64,000 nucleotides of DNA, taken from the NCBI RefSeq assembly GCF_024448505.1, contig NZ_JAMOHV010000003.1:186001-250000 (forward strand). Reading direction: 5' to 3'. Source of the DNA: Stutzerimonas degradans. GTDB lineage: Bacteria; Pseudomonadota; Gammaproteobacteria; Pseudomonadales; Pseudomonadaceae. The notes under the pieces are model-generated. The model was not told the DNA's origin. It ran no database searches and worked only from the letters and a program-made list of their open reading frames with translations. Below, piece by piece: positions 26,411-36,479 of the stretch. Position numbers and translations under genes: made by a program. Every line of letters starts with the position of its first letter. The stretch's first letter is position 1.

Positions 26411-27550
26411 ATGCACGACTCCCTCAGCCTGTGGTTCCGCTCGTTCATCCCCGCTCCCCTGAATGCTTCACCGAAGGAATGGCTGCGCGCCGCCTTCGGC
26501 ATCGCCCTGGTCATGCCGCTGGTGTTCTGCGCCGGCTACTGGACCGTCGGCACGCCGCTGACCCTGCAGATCATGGGGCCGGCCGGGGCGTCGGCGGTGC
26601 TGGTGTTCGTCGCCTCGTCCAGCCCGTTCGCCCAGCCGTGGGCACTGATGGCTGGCAATGTGGTCGCCGCGCTGATCGGTATCGGGCTGGGCATGAGCGG
26701 CCTGCCGAGTGTGCTTTCGCTGGCGCTGGCGGCCTGTCTGTCGCTGATCTGCCTGTTTTCCCTGCGCTGTCTGCATCCGCCGAGCATCGCGCTGTCGCTG
26801 GTGGCGGCGGTCGGCGGCGCGGAGGTGCATCAGCTGGGGTTCGCGCTGATCGGCCCCGTGCTGTTCTATTCATTGCTGCTGGTGGCGGTTGCGCTGGTCT
26901 ACAACAACCTCACCGGGCATCCCTATCCGAAGCCGCGGCTGAGTCGCGAGAACGTCCATCACACCCATGACCTGTCGCCCGGTGAGCGCATGAGCTTCAC
27001 CCATGATGACGTCGACCAGGCGTTGCGGGAGTTCGGCGAATACGTCGACGTCACCCGCGACGACCTCGAGCGCTTGATCAAGCAGACCGAGAAGCACGCG
27101 CTGCGCCGCAGCATGGGGGAGATCACCGCGGCGCACGTGATGTCGCGCGATCTGCGCTGGCACACCCCGGATACCTTCATCGAGCAGGCCTGGCAGACGC
27201 TGCAGGCACATCGGCTGCGCTCGCTGCCGGTGGTGGAGGGCGACGATCATCGACTGGTCGGCATCGTGACGCAGGTGGATCTGCTCAAGCACTTCCACCC
27301 GCAGCCGGGGCGGCTCAGCTTCGGCCAGTTGAACTTCCTGCGCGGCACCAAGCTGCGTGCCATCATGACGTCGCCCGTGGTGTCGGTGACGGCCGATACG
27401 CACATGGTCGAGCTGGTCTATCTGCTCTCCGACCGCGGCTTGCACTGCCTGCCGGTGATCGATGCGCAGCAGCGGCTGATCGGCATGATCACCCAGACTG
27501 ACCTGATCGCCGCGCTGTACCGTAACTGGCTCAAGCATCTGCCGGACTGA
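26411..27550 (+). CDS. HPP family membrane protein with C-terminal tandem CBS domains
   Basis: 379 residues. The first half is an HPP domain: four or more hydrophobic helices (about 25-170) with LHPPSIALSLVAAVGG near residue 120, which names the family. The second half has two CBS domains (about 237-295, VMSRDLRWHTPDTFIEQAW to GIVTQVDLL, and about 314-375, IMTSPVVSVTADTHMVELV to GMITQTDLI). Plant and cyanobacterial HPP proteins have been linked to nitrite transport; CBS pairs bind adenine nucleotides. In this island a nucleotide-gated nitrite carrier is a reasonable guess, unproven. It follows ccoN by 93 bases. Confidence 0.82.
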   Translation: MHDSLSLWFRSFIPAPLNASPKEWLRAAFGIALVMPLVFCAGYWTVGTPLTLQIMGPAGASAVLVFVASSSPFAQPWALMAGNVVAALIGIGLGMSGLPSVLSLALAACLSLICLFSLRCLHPPSIALSLVAAVGGAEVHQLGFALIGPVLFYSLLLVAVALVYNNLTGHPYPKPRLSRENVHHTHDLSPGERMSFTHDDVDQALREFGEYVDVTRDDLERLIKQTEKHALRRSMGEITAAHVMSRDLRWHTPDTFIEQAWQTLQAHRLRSLPVVEGDDHRLVGIVTQVDLLKHFHPQPGRLSFGQLNFLRGTKLRAIMTSPVVSVTADTHMVELVYLLSDRGLHCLPVIDAQQRLIGMITQTDLIAALYRNWLKHLPD

Positions 27551-27563
27551 GCCGGCGCGCCAA

Positions 27564-28424
27564 TCAGATCTCGTAGTACCAGCGCGACCAGTCGAAGTCG
27601 TCGCGGGCCACTTCGCGCAGCAGCTCGATGGCCTTGGCCAGCGCCGGCGACTCGCTGGCGCGGGCGTGGACCAGGTAGATCGGGTAGGAAAACTCCGGCG
27701 CCTGCTCCACCCGCTTGAGAACGCCGCTCTCCAGATAGCGCTGGACCACGCGGGTGCGGAAGTAGCCGCGCCCGCCGCACTGCACCAGATACTGCAGCGC
27801 CAGCGGGCCGAGGCCGAACGACAGCGCGGCGCGGGTGTACTCGGGCAACGCCTGGTTGTGCTGCTTGCGGAACGCCGGGCCCCAGTCGACATACAGGTAG
27901 GGTGTGGGGTTTTCTGCCTGCACCACCTGGATCAGCTTTTCCTCCAGCAGTTGTTCGATCTGCAGGCCCGGCCAGTATTCCGGCTGGTGCACCAGTGCGG
28001 CATCGAGCACGCCGAGGTCGAGCTTCTTCTGCAGCTCCTCGCCGCTACCGACCTCCAGCCGTACCGCATGGCTCGGCAGGCTCTGACGCAGGCGCTGGAC
28101 CCACGCCAGCATCAGCGGATTGCACAGGCTCACTTCGGAACCGAGGGTCAGCAGCTTGCCGCCGCCCTGCGACAGCGGCAGATCGCGCCGTGCGGCTTCC
28201 CAGGTCTGCACCAGTTGGTTGGCGTAGGCGACGAAGCGCTCGCCGTCGTCGGTCAGCCGCGCGCCGGCACGGTTGCGCACGAACAGGCGGCAGCCCAGCT
28301 GGCTTTCGAGGTTGTGCACCCGCGCGGTCACCGCCGTCTGGGTGATATGCATGCGTTCGGCGGCACCGATGAAGCTGCCGCTGCGGATGATCTCAAGAAA
28401 GGTACGGGCAAGATCGATATCCAC
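27564..28424 (-). CDS. LysR-family transcriptional regulator
   Basis: 286 residues. N-terminal winged HTH (TFLEIIRSGSFIGAAERMHITQTAVTARVHNLE, residues about 7-40), then a periplasmic-binding-like effector domain. The start is a GTG at 28424 with GAAGG nine bases upstream. It is on the minus strand, downstream of nirJ-nirE-nirN and convergent with the HPP-CBS gene. I recall ORF286 of this size here in P. stutzeri. Its effector and targets are unknown. Candidates are the neighbouring ccoN/HPP transcript or its own promoter. Confidence 0.88.
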   Translation of the reverse strand: MDIDLARTFLEIIRSGSFIGAAERMHITQTAVTARVHNLESQLGCRLFVRNRAGARLTDDGERFVAYANQLVQTWEAARRDLPLSQGGGKLLTLGSEVSLCNPLMLAWVQRLRQSLPSHAVRLEVGSGEELQKKLDLGVLDAALVHQPEYWPGLQIEQLLEEKLIQVVQAENPTPYLYVDWGPAFRKQHNQALPEYTRAALSFGLGPLALQYLVQCGGRGYFRTRVVQRYLESGVLKRVEQAPEFSYPIYLVHARASESPALAKAIELLREVARDDFDWSRWYYEI

Positions 28425-28550
28425 TAACGCGCCTTCAGTGCAAGAAAAATGATTCGACTGAAGATTGTATAGCGGTCGTGGTGAATTGTGGTTGCTACGT
28501 TAGGCTATCAGCCCAAAGTGCCGCTCCGCGTGGGGAGCGGCAGAGCGGGG

Positions 28551-30074
28551 TTAGTGCGAGGTGCCTTCGGCGAATTCGATCTTGTTGCCGACGTTGTACT
28601 TGCCGGAGGGCTTGTTCATCGGCAGGCGCTTGATCTCTTCCAGCGTGTTGGCGTCGTAGACGATCAGGGCGCCGTCCTTGTCCCAGACACTGAGCAGGGC
28701 GTAGCGACCGTCGTTGGTGAATTCCACGTGGGCGGCGATCTTGCCGGGCATCGGCCGCAGCGTGTGGGCGACTTCCAGGCGCTGCTTGTCGATCAGGTGC
28801 ACGACATCGTTGTTCGGACCGAAGAACACGTCGGTCCAGGCATAGGGCGAGTTCTGCTGGCTGCGCATGAAGAAGCCCGGACCCTGGGTGGGGATTTCCT
28901 TGATCAGCTTCCAGGTTTCCAGATCGAGCACCGAGATCAGCCCCTTGCTGATGTTCGGCGTGGCGAATACCCACTTGCCGTCGCGCTTCCAGTAAATGCC
29001 CGAGCCCAGGTGCGGCATGCCCGGCAGCGGGATGTCGGTGACCACCCGGCCGCTGTCCAGTTCGATCACCTGACCGCCGTGGGCCTGACGCGAGGTGGCC
29101 AGCAGATGGCTGTAGTCAGGGGTGAAGGAGAAGTCGTCGAGGAAGTCTTTCGCCTTGATCCGCCGCGGCTCGAAGGTCGGCTCGCCGGCATAGGACAGCT
29201 CCCAGGCTTCCTTCACGTCCTTCAGGGCGACCACGAAGCTGTTGCGCGGCGGCGCGGTGTAGACGGCGCTGACCCGCGACGGGGTGCCGTCCTCGGCGAC
29301 TGCCGGGATGTGCTTGACCAGCGACAGGTCGCGGGCGTCGAGCAGCACCAGATTGCCCGGCAGGTAGTTGCCCACCAGTACCCAGCGGCCGTCGTTGCTG
29401 ACTGCCAGGTTGCGGGTGTTCAGTCCGGCGCGCACCTCGGCGATCTTGGTCAGGTTGTGCAGGTCGTACTTGCTGATCCAGCCATCACGCGAGGCGAAGT
29501 AGACGAAGCGGCCGTCCGGCGAGAACTTCGGCCCGCCATGCAGGGCGAAATGCGACTGGAAGCGTGTCAGCGGCTCGAAGCGGTCGCCGTCGAGGATGGT
29601 CACGTGGTGGTCGCCGGCTTCCACCACGACGAACAGGTTCAGCGGATCGGCGCCGTGCTGCGGGGTGGTGGGCAGCTTGGCCAGGTCGGCAAGCATGCGA
29701 TGGCTGGCGCGGATGTCGGCGTCGCTCCAGCTCGGCGGGGTGGCCGGCGGCTGGTACAGATAGGTCACCAGACTGGCGATCTGCGTTTCGTCCAGCACGC
29801 TGGAAAACGCCGCCATCTGGCTGGCCGGGCGCCCGTCGCGGATCACCTTGTGCGCTTCGGTCGGCTTGATCCGTCCGAGGCTTTCGGGCAGCAGGGCCGG
29901 GCCGGCGCCGCCCAGGCGGTTGACGCCGTGGCAGCTCTGGCAATGTTGTTCGTACAGCGCCTGGGCCGTATCCGCGGCTTCGGCGGCGGCCGCTCGCGGC
30001 ACGGCCAGATCGAGTGCGACGAAGGTGGCAGCCGGCAGCGCGGCTGCCAGCAGCAGGGCAGGAATCAGCCGCAT
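28551..30074 (-). CDS. nirN: NirN, dihydro-heme d1 dehydrogenase (c-type cytochrome)
   Basis: 507 residues. After a signal peptide (to about residue 30, AAAAEA) comes a cytochrome c domain with CQSCHG and then an eight-bladed propeller like that of NirS (for example HGGPKFSPDGRFVYFASRDG, LGSGIYWKRDGKWVFA, HVEFTNDGRYALLSVW). NirN binds heme d1 precursor and introduces the acrylate double bond in the periplasm, the last step of heme d1 synthesis. It is the last gene of nirJ-nirE-nirN; its ATG lies 10 bases inside nirE. Confidence 0.95.
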   Translation of the reverse strand: MRLIPALLLAAALPAATFVALDLAVPRAAAAEAADTAQALYEQHCQSCHGVNRLGGAGPALLPESLGRIKPTEAHKVIRDGRPASQMAAFSSVLDETQIASLVTYLYQPPATPPSWSDADIRASHRMLADLAKLPTTPQHGADPLNLFVVVEAGDHHVTILDGDRFEPLTRFQSHFALHGGPKFSPDGRFVYFASRDGWISKYDLHNLTKIAEVRAGLNTRNLAVSNDGRWVLVGNYLPGNLVLLDARDLSLVKHIPAVAEDGTPSRVSAVYTAPPRNSFVVALKDVKEAWELSYAGEPTFEPRRIKAKDFLDDFSFTPDYSHLLATSRQAHGGQVIELDSGRVVTDIPLPGMPHLGSGIYWKRDGKWVFATPNISKGLISVLDLETWKLIKEIPTQGPGFFMRSQQNSPYAWTDVFFGPNNDVVHLIDKQRLEVAHTLRPMPGKIAAHVEFTNDGRYALLSVWDKDGALIVYDANTLEEIKRLPMNKPSGKYNVGNKIEFAEGTSH

Positions 30075-30901
30075 ACGGCCTCCGATTCGCGAGAAGTTTG
30101 ACTGCGCAGGCGCGCCGGGTATTCGACCTGCTGGCCGTCGAACAGCCCGACCACCTGACCGATGACCGTCAGGGTCGGCGGCGTCAGGTGTTTTTCATCG
30201 GCCATGCTCGGCAGCTGCTTGAGCGTGCAGCGCACCACCTGCTGATCCTGGCGGGTGCCGTTGCCGATCAGCGCGGCGGGGGTGTCCAGCGGCAGGCCGG
30301 CGGCAATCAGGTTGCGCGAGATTTCGCCAAGGCTGGCCAGGCCCATGTAGAACACCAGGGTCTGCTTGCCTTCGGCCAGGGCGCTCCAGGGCAGGCGCAG
30401 TTCGCCGTTTTCCTGCAGGTGACCGGTGATGAACTGACACGAATGGGCGACATCGCGGTGAGTCAGTGGGATGCCGGCATAGGCGCTGCAGCCGGCGGCG
30501 GCGGTGATGCCGGGCACCACCTGGCAGTCGATGCCGCGCTCGAGCAGGTATTCCAGCTCCTCGGCGCCACGGCCGAAGATGAACGGATCGCCACCCTTCA
30601 GGCGCACCACGCGCTTGTTCTGCAGCGCCAGCTCGGCCAGCAGTGCGTTGATTTCCGGCTGCGGCAGGCTGTGGTAGCCGCTGGTCTTGCCGACGTAGTG
30701 ACGGCTGCAGGCGGCGGGCAGCAGGGCCAGCAGGCCGTCGCTGACCAGACGGTCATAGACCACGGCGTCGGCCTGTTGCAGCAGACTCCAGGCGCGCAGG
30801 GTGAGCAGGCCGGGATCGCCCGGGCCGGCACCGACCAGGGCGACTTCGCCGGGGGCGAACGCGGCGCTCAGCGAGGCGGGTAGCGTGATTGGCTGGTCCA
30901 T
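30065..30901 (-). CDS. nirE: NirE, uroporphyrinogen-III C-methyltransferase
   Basis: 278 residues, SUMT/CobA family. Motifs: VALVGAGPGDPGLLTLRA near the N-terminus, VVRLKGGDPFIFGRGAEE and VPGITAAAGCSAYAGIPLTHR. It methylates uroporphyrinogen III with SAM to precorrin-2, the first committed step toward heme d1. The start ATG at 30901 has AGGAG; the longer frame overlaps nirJ and is rejected. It overlaps nirN by 10 bases. Confidence 0.94.
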   Translation of the reverse strand: MDQPITLPASLSAAFAPGEVALVGAGPGDPGLLTLRAWSLLQQADAVVYDRLVSDGLLALLPAACSRHYVGKTSGYHSLPQPEINALLAELALQNKRVVRLKGGDPFIFGRGAEELEYLLERGIDCQVVPGITAAAGCSAYAGIPLTHRDVAHSCQFITGHLQENGELRLPWSALAEGKQTLVFYMGLASLGEISRNLIAAGLPLDTPAALIGNGTRQDQQVVRCTLKQLPSMADEKHLTPPTLTVIGQVVGLFDGQQVEYPARLRSQTSRESEAVCG

Positions 30902-30972
30902 GGGCTCTCCTGAAAAATTCTCATCGGGCTGCGGTGTGGCGCTACGCGGCACTTGCCGGCCGCTGTAGTCGA

Positions 30973-32154
30973 TCAAATGGCGATGCTGGGAATGCGCTGC
31001 GGCGTCGGTAGGCCGATCTCTTCATCGGTCAGGTAGCAGCCGGGGTCTTCGGCCCACAGGTTGCCCTCGGCCCAGGCGCGGGTGCGGGTGTTGCCGTTGC
31101 AGATCGACAGCCAGCGGCAATCGGCGCAGCGACCTTCGACGGCGCGCGGATGCTGGCGCAGCTGCTGCAGCAGCGGTTGCGGGTTGTCCAGCCAGATCTC
31201 GCGGAAGCTCTGCTTGCGTACGTTGCCGACGGTGTGCTGCCACCAGTAAGTGTCCGGGTGCACGTCGCCGATGTTGTCGATGTTGGCGATGCCGCTGCCG
31301 GAAGCGTTGCCGCCCCAGGCGCGCAGCATGCCTTCGAGACGCGCGGCGTGCTGCGGCAGGTTGGCTTCGACCCACTGCAGCAGCAGGATGGCGTCGGCGT
31401 CGTTGTTGCCGCTGACGAAGTCGGTCTCGCGGCCGTTCTGCACATCGTCCCAGGCCTGCTCGAACAGCTGGCGCATGGCGCCGCGGGTCATCTGATGATG
31501 GGCGTCGGCCTTGCGGCTGCGCTTGCCGCGGCCGCTGTAGTTGAGGTGCGAGAGGTAGAACTTCTGCACGTCATGCTCGCGCATCAGCTCGAGGATGGCC
31601 GGCAGTTGCGGGTAGTTGTTCTGCGTCAGGGTAGTGCGCAGGCCGACGCGGATGTCGTGCTGCCGGCACAGGTCGATGGCATGCATGGAGGCGGCGAAGC
31701 TGCCCTTGAGCTGGCGCCAGTCGTCGTGCACGGCTTCCAGACCGTCGATGCTGATACCGACGTAGTCATAGCGGGCGGCGACGATCTGCTCGATGTTGCG
31801 CTCGTCAATCAGCGTGCCGTTGGTCGACAGCGCAACGAAGAAGCCTTTGTCGCGTGCGTAGTCGGACAGCTCGAAGATGTCCTTGCGCAGCAGCGGCTCG
31901 CCGCCGGAGAGGATCAGCACGCGCACGCCGGCGGCATGCAGATCGTCGATCACCTTGAACGCTTCGGCGGTTTCCAGCTCGTCACGGAACTCGCTGTCGG
32001 CGGAGGTGGCGTAGCAGTGCTTGCAGGTCAGGTTGCAGCGGCGCAGCAGGTTCCAGATCACCACCGGCGGGCGCGCGCCAGCAGTGCTGCGGGCGCCGAG
32101 TACGGGAGTGGTCGGCCGGGCCAGGGCGCGCAGGTAATGGCTGATTCTCAACAT
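30973..32154 (-). CDS. nirJ: NirJ, radical SAM enzyme of heme d1 synthesis
   Basis: 393 residues. Radical SAM motif CNLTCKHCYA near residue 37, LSGGEPLL (SAM contact), and a C-terminal SPASM-like cluster region (CADCRWLSICNGNTRTRAW, then CYLT). NirJ replaces propionate side chains of didecarboxysiroheme with oxo groups. The ATG at 32154 has GAGGAG upstream; a 13-residue longer in-frame start lacks a site. It heads nirJEN on the minus strand, about 220 bases from norF. Confidence 0.94.
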   Translation of the reverse strand: MLRISHYLRALARPTTPVLGARSTAGARPPVVIWNLLRRCNLTCKHCYATSADSEFRDELETAEAFKVIDDLHAAGVRVLILSGGEPLLRKDIFELSDYARDKGFFVALSTNGTLIDERNIEQIVAARYDYVGISIDGLEAVHDDWRQLKGSFAASMHAIDLCRQHDIRVGLRTTLTQNNYPQLPAILELMREHDVQKFYLSHLNYSGRGKRSRKADAHHQMTRGAMRQLFEQAWDDVQNGRETDFVSGNNDADAILLLQWVEANLPQHAARLEGMLRAWGGNASGSGIANIDNIGDVHPDTYWWQHTVGNVRKQSFREIWLDNPQPLLQQLRQHPRAVEGRCADCRWLSICNGNTRTRAWAEGNLWAEDPGCYLTDEEIGLPTPQRIPSIAI

Positions 32155-32253
32155 GAGCGTTTCTCCTCGGGGAGCGCGGGGCTCCGTGGGCACGCCACCC
32201 GCGGTGACCTGCCTCGATGGGGTGCAGGATCAACGAGCGCCCGGAGCCTATCC

Positions 32254-32267
32254 TTGACGAGAAACAA
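32254..32267 (-). promoter_or_regulatory. Imperfect FNR/DNR box upstream of nirJEN
   Basis: Read on the minus strand, TTGTT-TCTC-GTCAA, eight of ten consensus positions, 100 bases upstream of the nirJ start. It is the only such palindrome between nirJ and norF, and nirJEN needs a promoter here since a hairpin follows norF. No convincing -10 was seen. Confidence 0.45.
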
Positions 32268-32341
32268 TAAAAGACCGGATATGCCGCCACCGCGCCAGGG
32301 CGGCGCGACGTGCGGTTGGGAAGAGCGGAGGGCAGGGCCTG

Positions 32342-32363
32342 GCGCCGGCGCTGTCGCCGGCGC
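32342..32363 (-). terminator. Hairpin after norF
   Basis: GCGCCGGCG / CGCCGGCGC, a perfect 9-bp stem with a 4-base loop, 15 bases downstream of norF on the minus strand. It probably separates the nirQ-norE-norF transcript from nirJEN. Confidence 0.55.
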
Positions 32364-32377
32364 GCAGGGGGCTGTGG

Positions 32378-32635
32378 CTAGTTGCCGCGCAGCATCAGCA
32401 GGATGACGATCAGTGCGATCAGCAGCGGCCAGGCGAGCAGCAGCAGGCGCCACAGGCGCGGCGCGTGGCGCAGCTCCATGAAGCCTTCGGTGATCAGCCA
32501 GGCCTTGCCCAGCGCCACCAGCAGAATGGTGCCGCCGAGCAGCAGGGTCGAACCGGCGCTGCCGAGCAGCACGGTGGTGATGGAGAGCAGGGCCAGTCCC
32601 AGCCAGCAGCCAACCAGGACTTTTGAAGCGGACAT
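32378..32635 (-). CDS. norF: NorF-like small membrane protein
   Basis: 85 residues, three hydrophobic helices (about 8-25, 28-45 and 62-82), resembling the NorF / cytochrome c oxidase subunit IV-like family. It lies 10 bases downstream of norE. NorE and NorF accompany nirQ in P. stutzeri and P. aeruginosa; they support NO reductase activity under denitrifying conditions, but the mechanism is not settled. Confidence 0.78.
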   Translation of the reverse strand: MSASKVLVGCWLGLALLSITTVLLGSAGSTLLLGGTILLVALGKAWLITEGFMELRHAPRLWRLLLLAWPLLIALIVILLMLRGN

Positions 32636-32645
32636 GGCTACCTCG

Positions 32646-33233
32646 TCAGTTCAGTACGTACACCAGCGGGAACAGCAACACCCAGACCAGATCGACCATG
32701 TGCCAGTAGAGCACGCCGGATTCCATCCCACCGTGGTGTTGCGGTGAGTAGGCGCGGCGCCGGCAGCGCTCGGCCATCCAGCCGAGGATCACCATGCCCA
32801 GCAGCACGTGCAGGAAATGGAAGCCGGTGAGGATCCAGTAAAGGGTGAAGAAGCGGTTGTGTTCGAGCCCTAGGCCGAGCGAGGCCAGATGCCCGTACTC
32901 GTTCAGCTTGAGCACCACATAGACGCAGGATGACAGCAGCGCGGCGAGCAGCAGCAGGCCGGCGCGGCCCTGGCGGTCGGCGCGTACCTGCTCGACCGCC
33001 AGCGCGGCGAACAGCCCCGAGGTCAGCAGGCTGAGCGTCAGCGCCAGGCCGATGGAGCTGTCCAGCGCCTGCCGGCTTTCGGCGAACATCGCCGGATCGA
33101 GCAGCTGGGTCACGGCGAAGGCGACGATCAGCAGGGCGAACACGGTCAGCTCGGCGAGGATGAAGAACCACATCGCCAGGTCGCCCGGCAGCCGCCGAAC
33201 CGGGCGCGTGAGCACCTCAGCCGAAGTGGACAT
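32646..33233 (-). CDS. norE: NorE, cytochrome c oxidase subunit III-like protein
   Basis: 195 residues, five transmembrane helices, heme-copper oxidase subunit III family (MWFFILAELTVFALL, HNRFFTLYWILTGFHFLHVLLG, HMVDLVWVLLFPLVYV). It lacks the two helices of full-length subunit III. Its start overlaps the nirQ stop by 17 bases. It is taken to assist assembly or function of the NorCB NO reductase. Confidence 0.85.
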   Translation of the reverse strand: MSTSAEVLTRPVRRLPGDLAMWFFILAELTVFALLIVAFAVTQLLDPAMFAESRQALDSSIGLALTLSLLTSGLFAALAVEQVRADRQGRAGLLLLAALLSSCVYVVLKLNEYGHLASLGLGLEHNRFFTLYWILTGFHFLHVLLGMVILGWMAERCRRRAYSPQHHGGMESGVLYWHMVDLVWVLLFPLVYVLN

Positions 33234-34032
33234 CGACGACCTCCATCAGCGCGGCGACGGTTTGCGGGTCGTCCGACAGCGGCTCGGCGAGACAGGCCAG
33301 GCAGGCCTGACGCGGCGTCATGCCGGAGCGGATCATGCGGGCGGTGAAGATCAGCAGACGGGTGGAGGCGACTTCCTCCAGGTCGTGCTGCTCGAGCCGG
33401 CGCAGTGCCTGGCCGAGCTTGACCACCTGCGCGGCGAGCGCGGCATCGACCTGGGCCTCGTTGGCGACGATGCGCTCTTCCTCGGCCTGCGGCGGATAGT
33501 CGAAGCGCATGGCGACGAAGCGCTGGCGGGTACTGGGCTTCATGCCCTTGAGCAGATTCTGGTAACCGGGGTTGTACGACACCACCAGCATGAAGCCCGG
33601 CGGGGCCTTGAGCGCCTCGCCGGTGCGTTCGATGAACAGCTCGCGGCGGTCGTCGGCCAGCGGGTGCAGCACCACGGCGGTGTCCTGGCGTGCCTCGACC
33701 ACTTCATCGAGGTAGCAGATGCCGCCTTCACGCACTGCCCGGGTCAGCGGGCCGTCCTGCCACCAGGTGCCTTGCGCGCCGATCAGGTGACGGCCGACGA
33801 GGTCGGCGGCGGAGAGGTCGTCATGGCAGGCCACGGTATACAGCGGCAATCCCAGACGATGCGCCATGTGCTGCACGAAGCGGGTCTTGCCGCAACCGGT
33901 CGGTCCCTTGATCAGCACGGGCATGCCGTGTTGCCAGGCCTGCTCGAACAACGCCTGTTCGTTGCCCAGGGGCTGATAGAACGGCGCGTCGGGAGTGTCG
34001 GCAACTACGGTCAGTCTTTCGGGCGCATTCAC
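33217..34032 (-). CDS. nirQ: NirQ, MoxR-type AAA+ ATPase for nitrite/NO reductase activation
   Basis: 271 residues. Walker A GPTGCGKTRF near residue 43, Walker B GGICYLDEVVEA, sensor 1 VSYNPGY and an Arg finger region STRQRF. It belongs to the NirQ/NorQ/CbbQ family, which works with vWA proteins (here NorD) to insert non-heme iron or remodel NO reductase and NirS. I prefer the GTG at 34032 because GAGG is eight bases upstream; a TTG two codons earlier has no spacing left. It is divergent from nirS and heads nirQ-norE-norF. Confidence 0.93.
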   Translation of the reverse strand: MNAPERLTVVADTPDAPFYQPLGNEQALFEQAWQHGMPVLIKGPTGCGKTRFVQHMAHRLGLPLYTVACHDDLSAADLVGRHLIGAQGTWWQDGPLTRAVREGGICYLDEVVEARQDTAVVLHPLADDRRELFIERTGEALKAPPGFMLVVSYNPGYQNLLKGMKPSTRQRFVAMRFDYPPQAEEERIVANEAQVDAALAAQVVKLGQALRRLEQHDLEEVASTRLLIFTARMIRSGMTPRQACLACLAEPLSDDPQTVAALMEVVDVHFG

Positions 34033-34120
34033 GGGCAATACCTCACTGCGGTAGTCGGTTAATCACGAACGACAAACTACCGCTCGCATCGCTGCCCCTC
34101 AAGGCATCCGCCGGCAAAGC

Positions 34121-34134
34121 TTGATCGCGGTCAA
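34121..34134 (-). promoter_or_regulatory. FNR/DNR box upstream of nirQ
   Basis: TTGAT-CGCG-GTCAA, 89 bases upstream of the nirQ start in the divergent nirQ-nirS region, ten of ten fixed positions of the DNR consensus TTGAT-N4-GTCAA. The matching -10 for nirQ is poor by eye. Confidence 0.8.
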
Positions 34135-34248
34135 GCCCTGCTCGAATTGGTCGCCGCCGGTCAGGCATTTGCTACTCGCAGCGCCAAGTGCCGGGCTATC
34201 GTCGCCCCCGCGACAAGGCGTCACGCCTAGGGGGTGTCGGGGGGTCTC

Positions 34249-34262
34249 TTGATTGCCGTCAA
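34249..34262 (+). promoter_or_regulatory. FNR/DNR box upstream of nirS
   Basis: TTGAT-TGCC-GTCAA, perfect DNR consensus. A -10-like TAGGAT at 34286-34291 fits a start near 34297, 41.5 bases from the box centre. The nirS leader would be about 80 bases. Confidence 0.88.
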
Positions 34263-34339
34263 GCGCTCGGCGATTTGGGCTCTCCTAGGATGCAACCGCA
34301 CCAATTAATCACTGGAATTGCCGCACCGCCGTCACTTAG

Positions 34340-36088
<1,749 letters not shown>

Positions 36089-36099
36089 GTTTAGCCCCG

Positions 36100-36123
36100 G
36101 GGGCGGGCCTCAAGATCCGCCCC
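36100..36123 (+). terminator. Hairpin between nirS and nirM (partial attenuator)
   Basis: GGGGCGG / CCGCCCC, 7-bp stem with a 10-base loop and a following TTCTTTA stretch. It lies 12 bases after the nirS stop and 24 bases before nirM, so partial termination or 3'-end protection would give extra nirS mRNA. Confidence 0.55.
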
Positions 36124-36147
36124 TTCTTTAGCCTTGAGGAAGTACTC

Positions 36148-36462
36148 ATGAAGAAAGTTCTGCTCCCGCTGCTCGCCCTTGGCGGCGCTCTGGCCCTGCA
36201 GCCAGCGCTGGCCCAGGACGGCGAAGCGCTGTTCAAGAGCAAGCCCTGCGCGGCCTGCCACAGCGTCGACGCCAAACTGGTCGGCCCGGCTCTGAAGGAA
36301 GTGGCAGCGAAGAATGCCGGCGTTGATGGCGCCGTCGATACGCTGGCCGCCAGCATCAAGAACGGCAGCCAAGGCAAGTGGGGCCCGATCCCGATGCCGC
36401 CAAATGCCGTGACCGAAGAAGAAGCCAAGGCCCTGGCTACCTGGGTCCTGAGTCTCAAGTAA
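36148..36462 (+). CDS. nirM: Cytochrome c551
   Basis: 104 residues. Signal peptide to about residue 22 (PALAQD), heme site CAACH, and the C-terminal Met ligand region [21 protein letters not shown], as in Pseudomonas cytochrome c551. It donates electrons to NirS. Here it follows nirS directly: no nirT (tetraheme) or nirB (c552) gene stands between them, unlike the P. stutzeri ZoBell order that I recall. Confidence 0.95.
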   Translation: MKKVLLPLLALGGALALQPALAQDGEALFKSKPCAACHSVDAKLVGPALKEVAAKNAGVDGAVDTLAASIKNGSQGKWGPIPMPPNAVTEEEAKALATWVLSLK

Positions 36463-36479
36463 CACCCCTGGAGGACGCC

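Noticed and set aside
32254-32267. Treating the imperfect palindrome before nirJ as a full DNR box
   Set aside because: Only eight of ten positions match and no -10 was found at the right distance, so it is listed with low confidence only.
36089-36147. Possible remnants of nirT or nirB between nirS and nirM
   Set aside because: The 59 bases hold only a hairpin and the nirM ribosome site; no heme motif in any frame.
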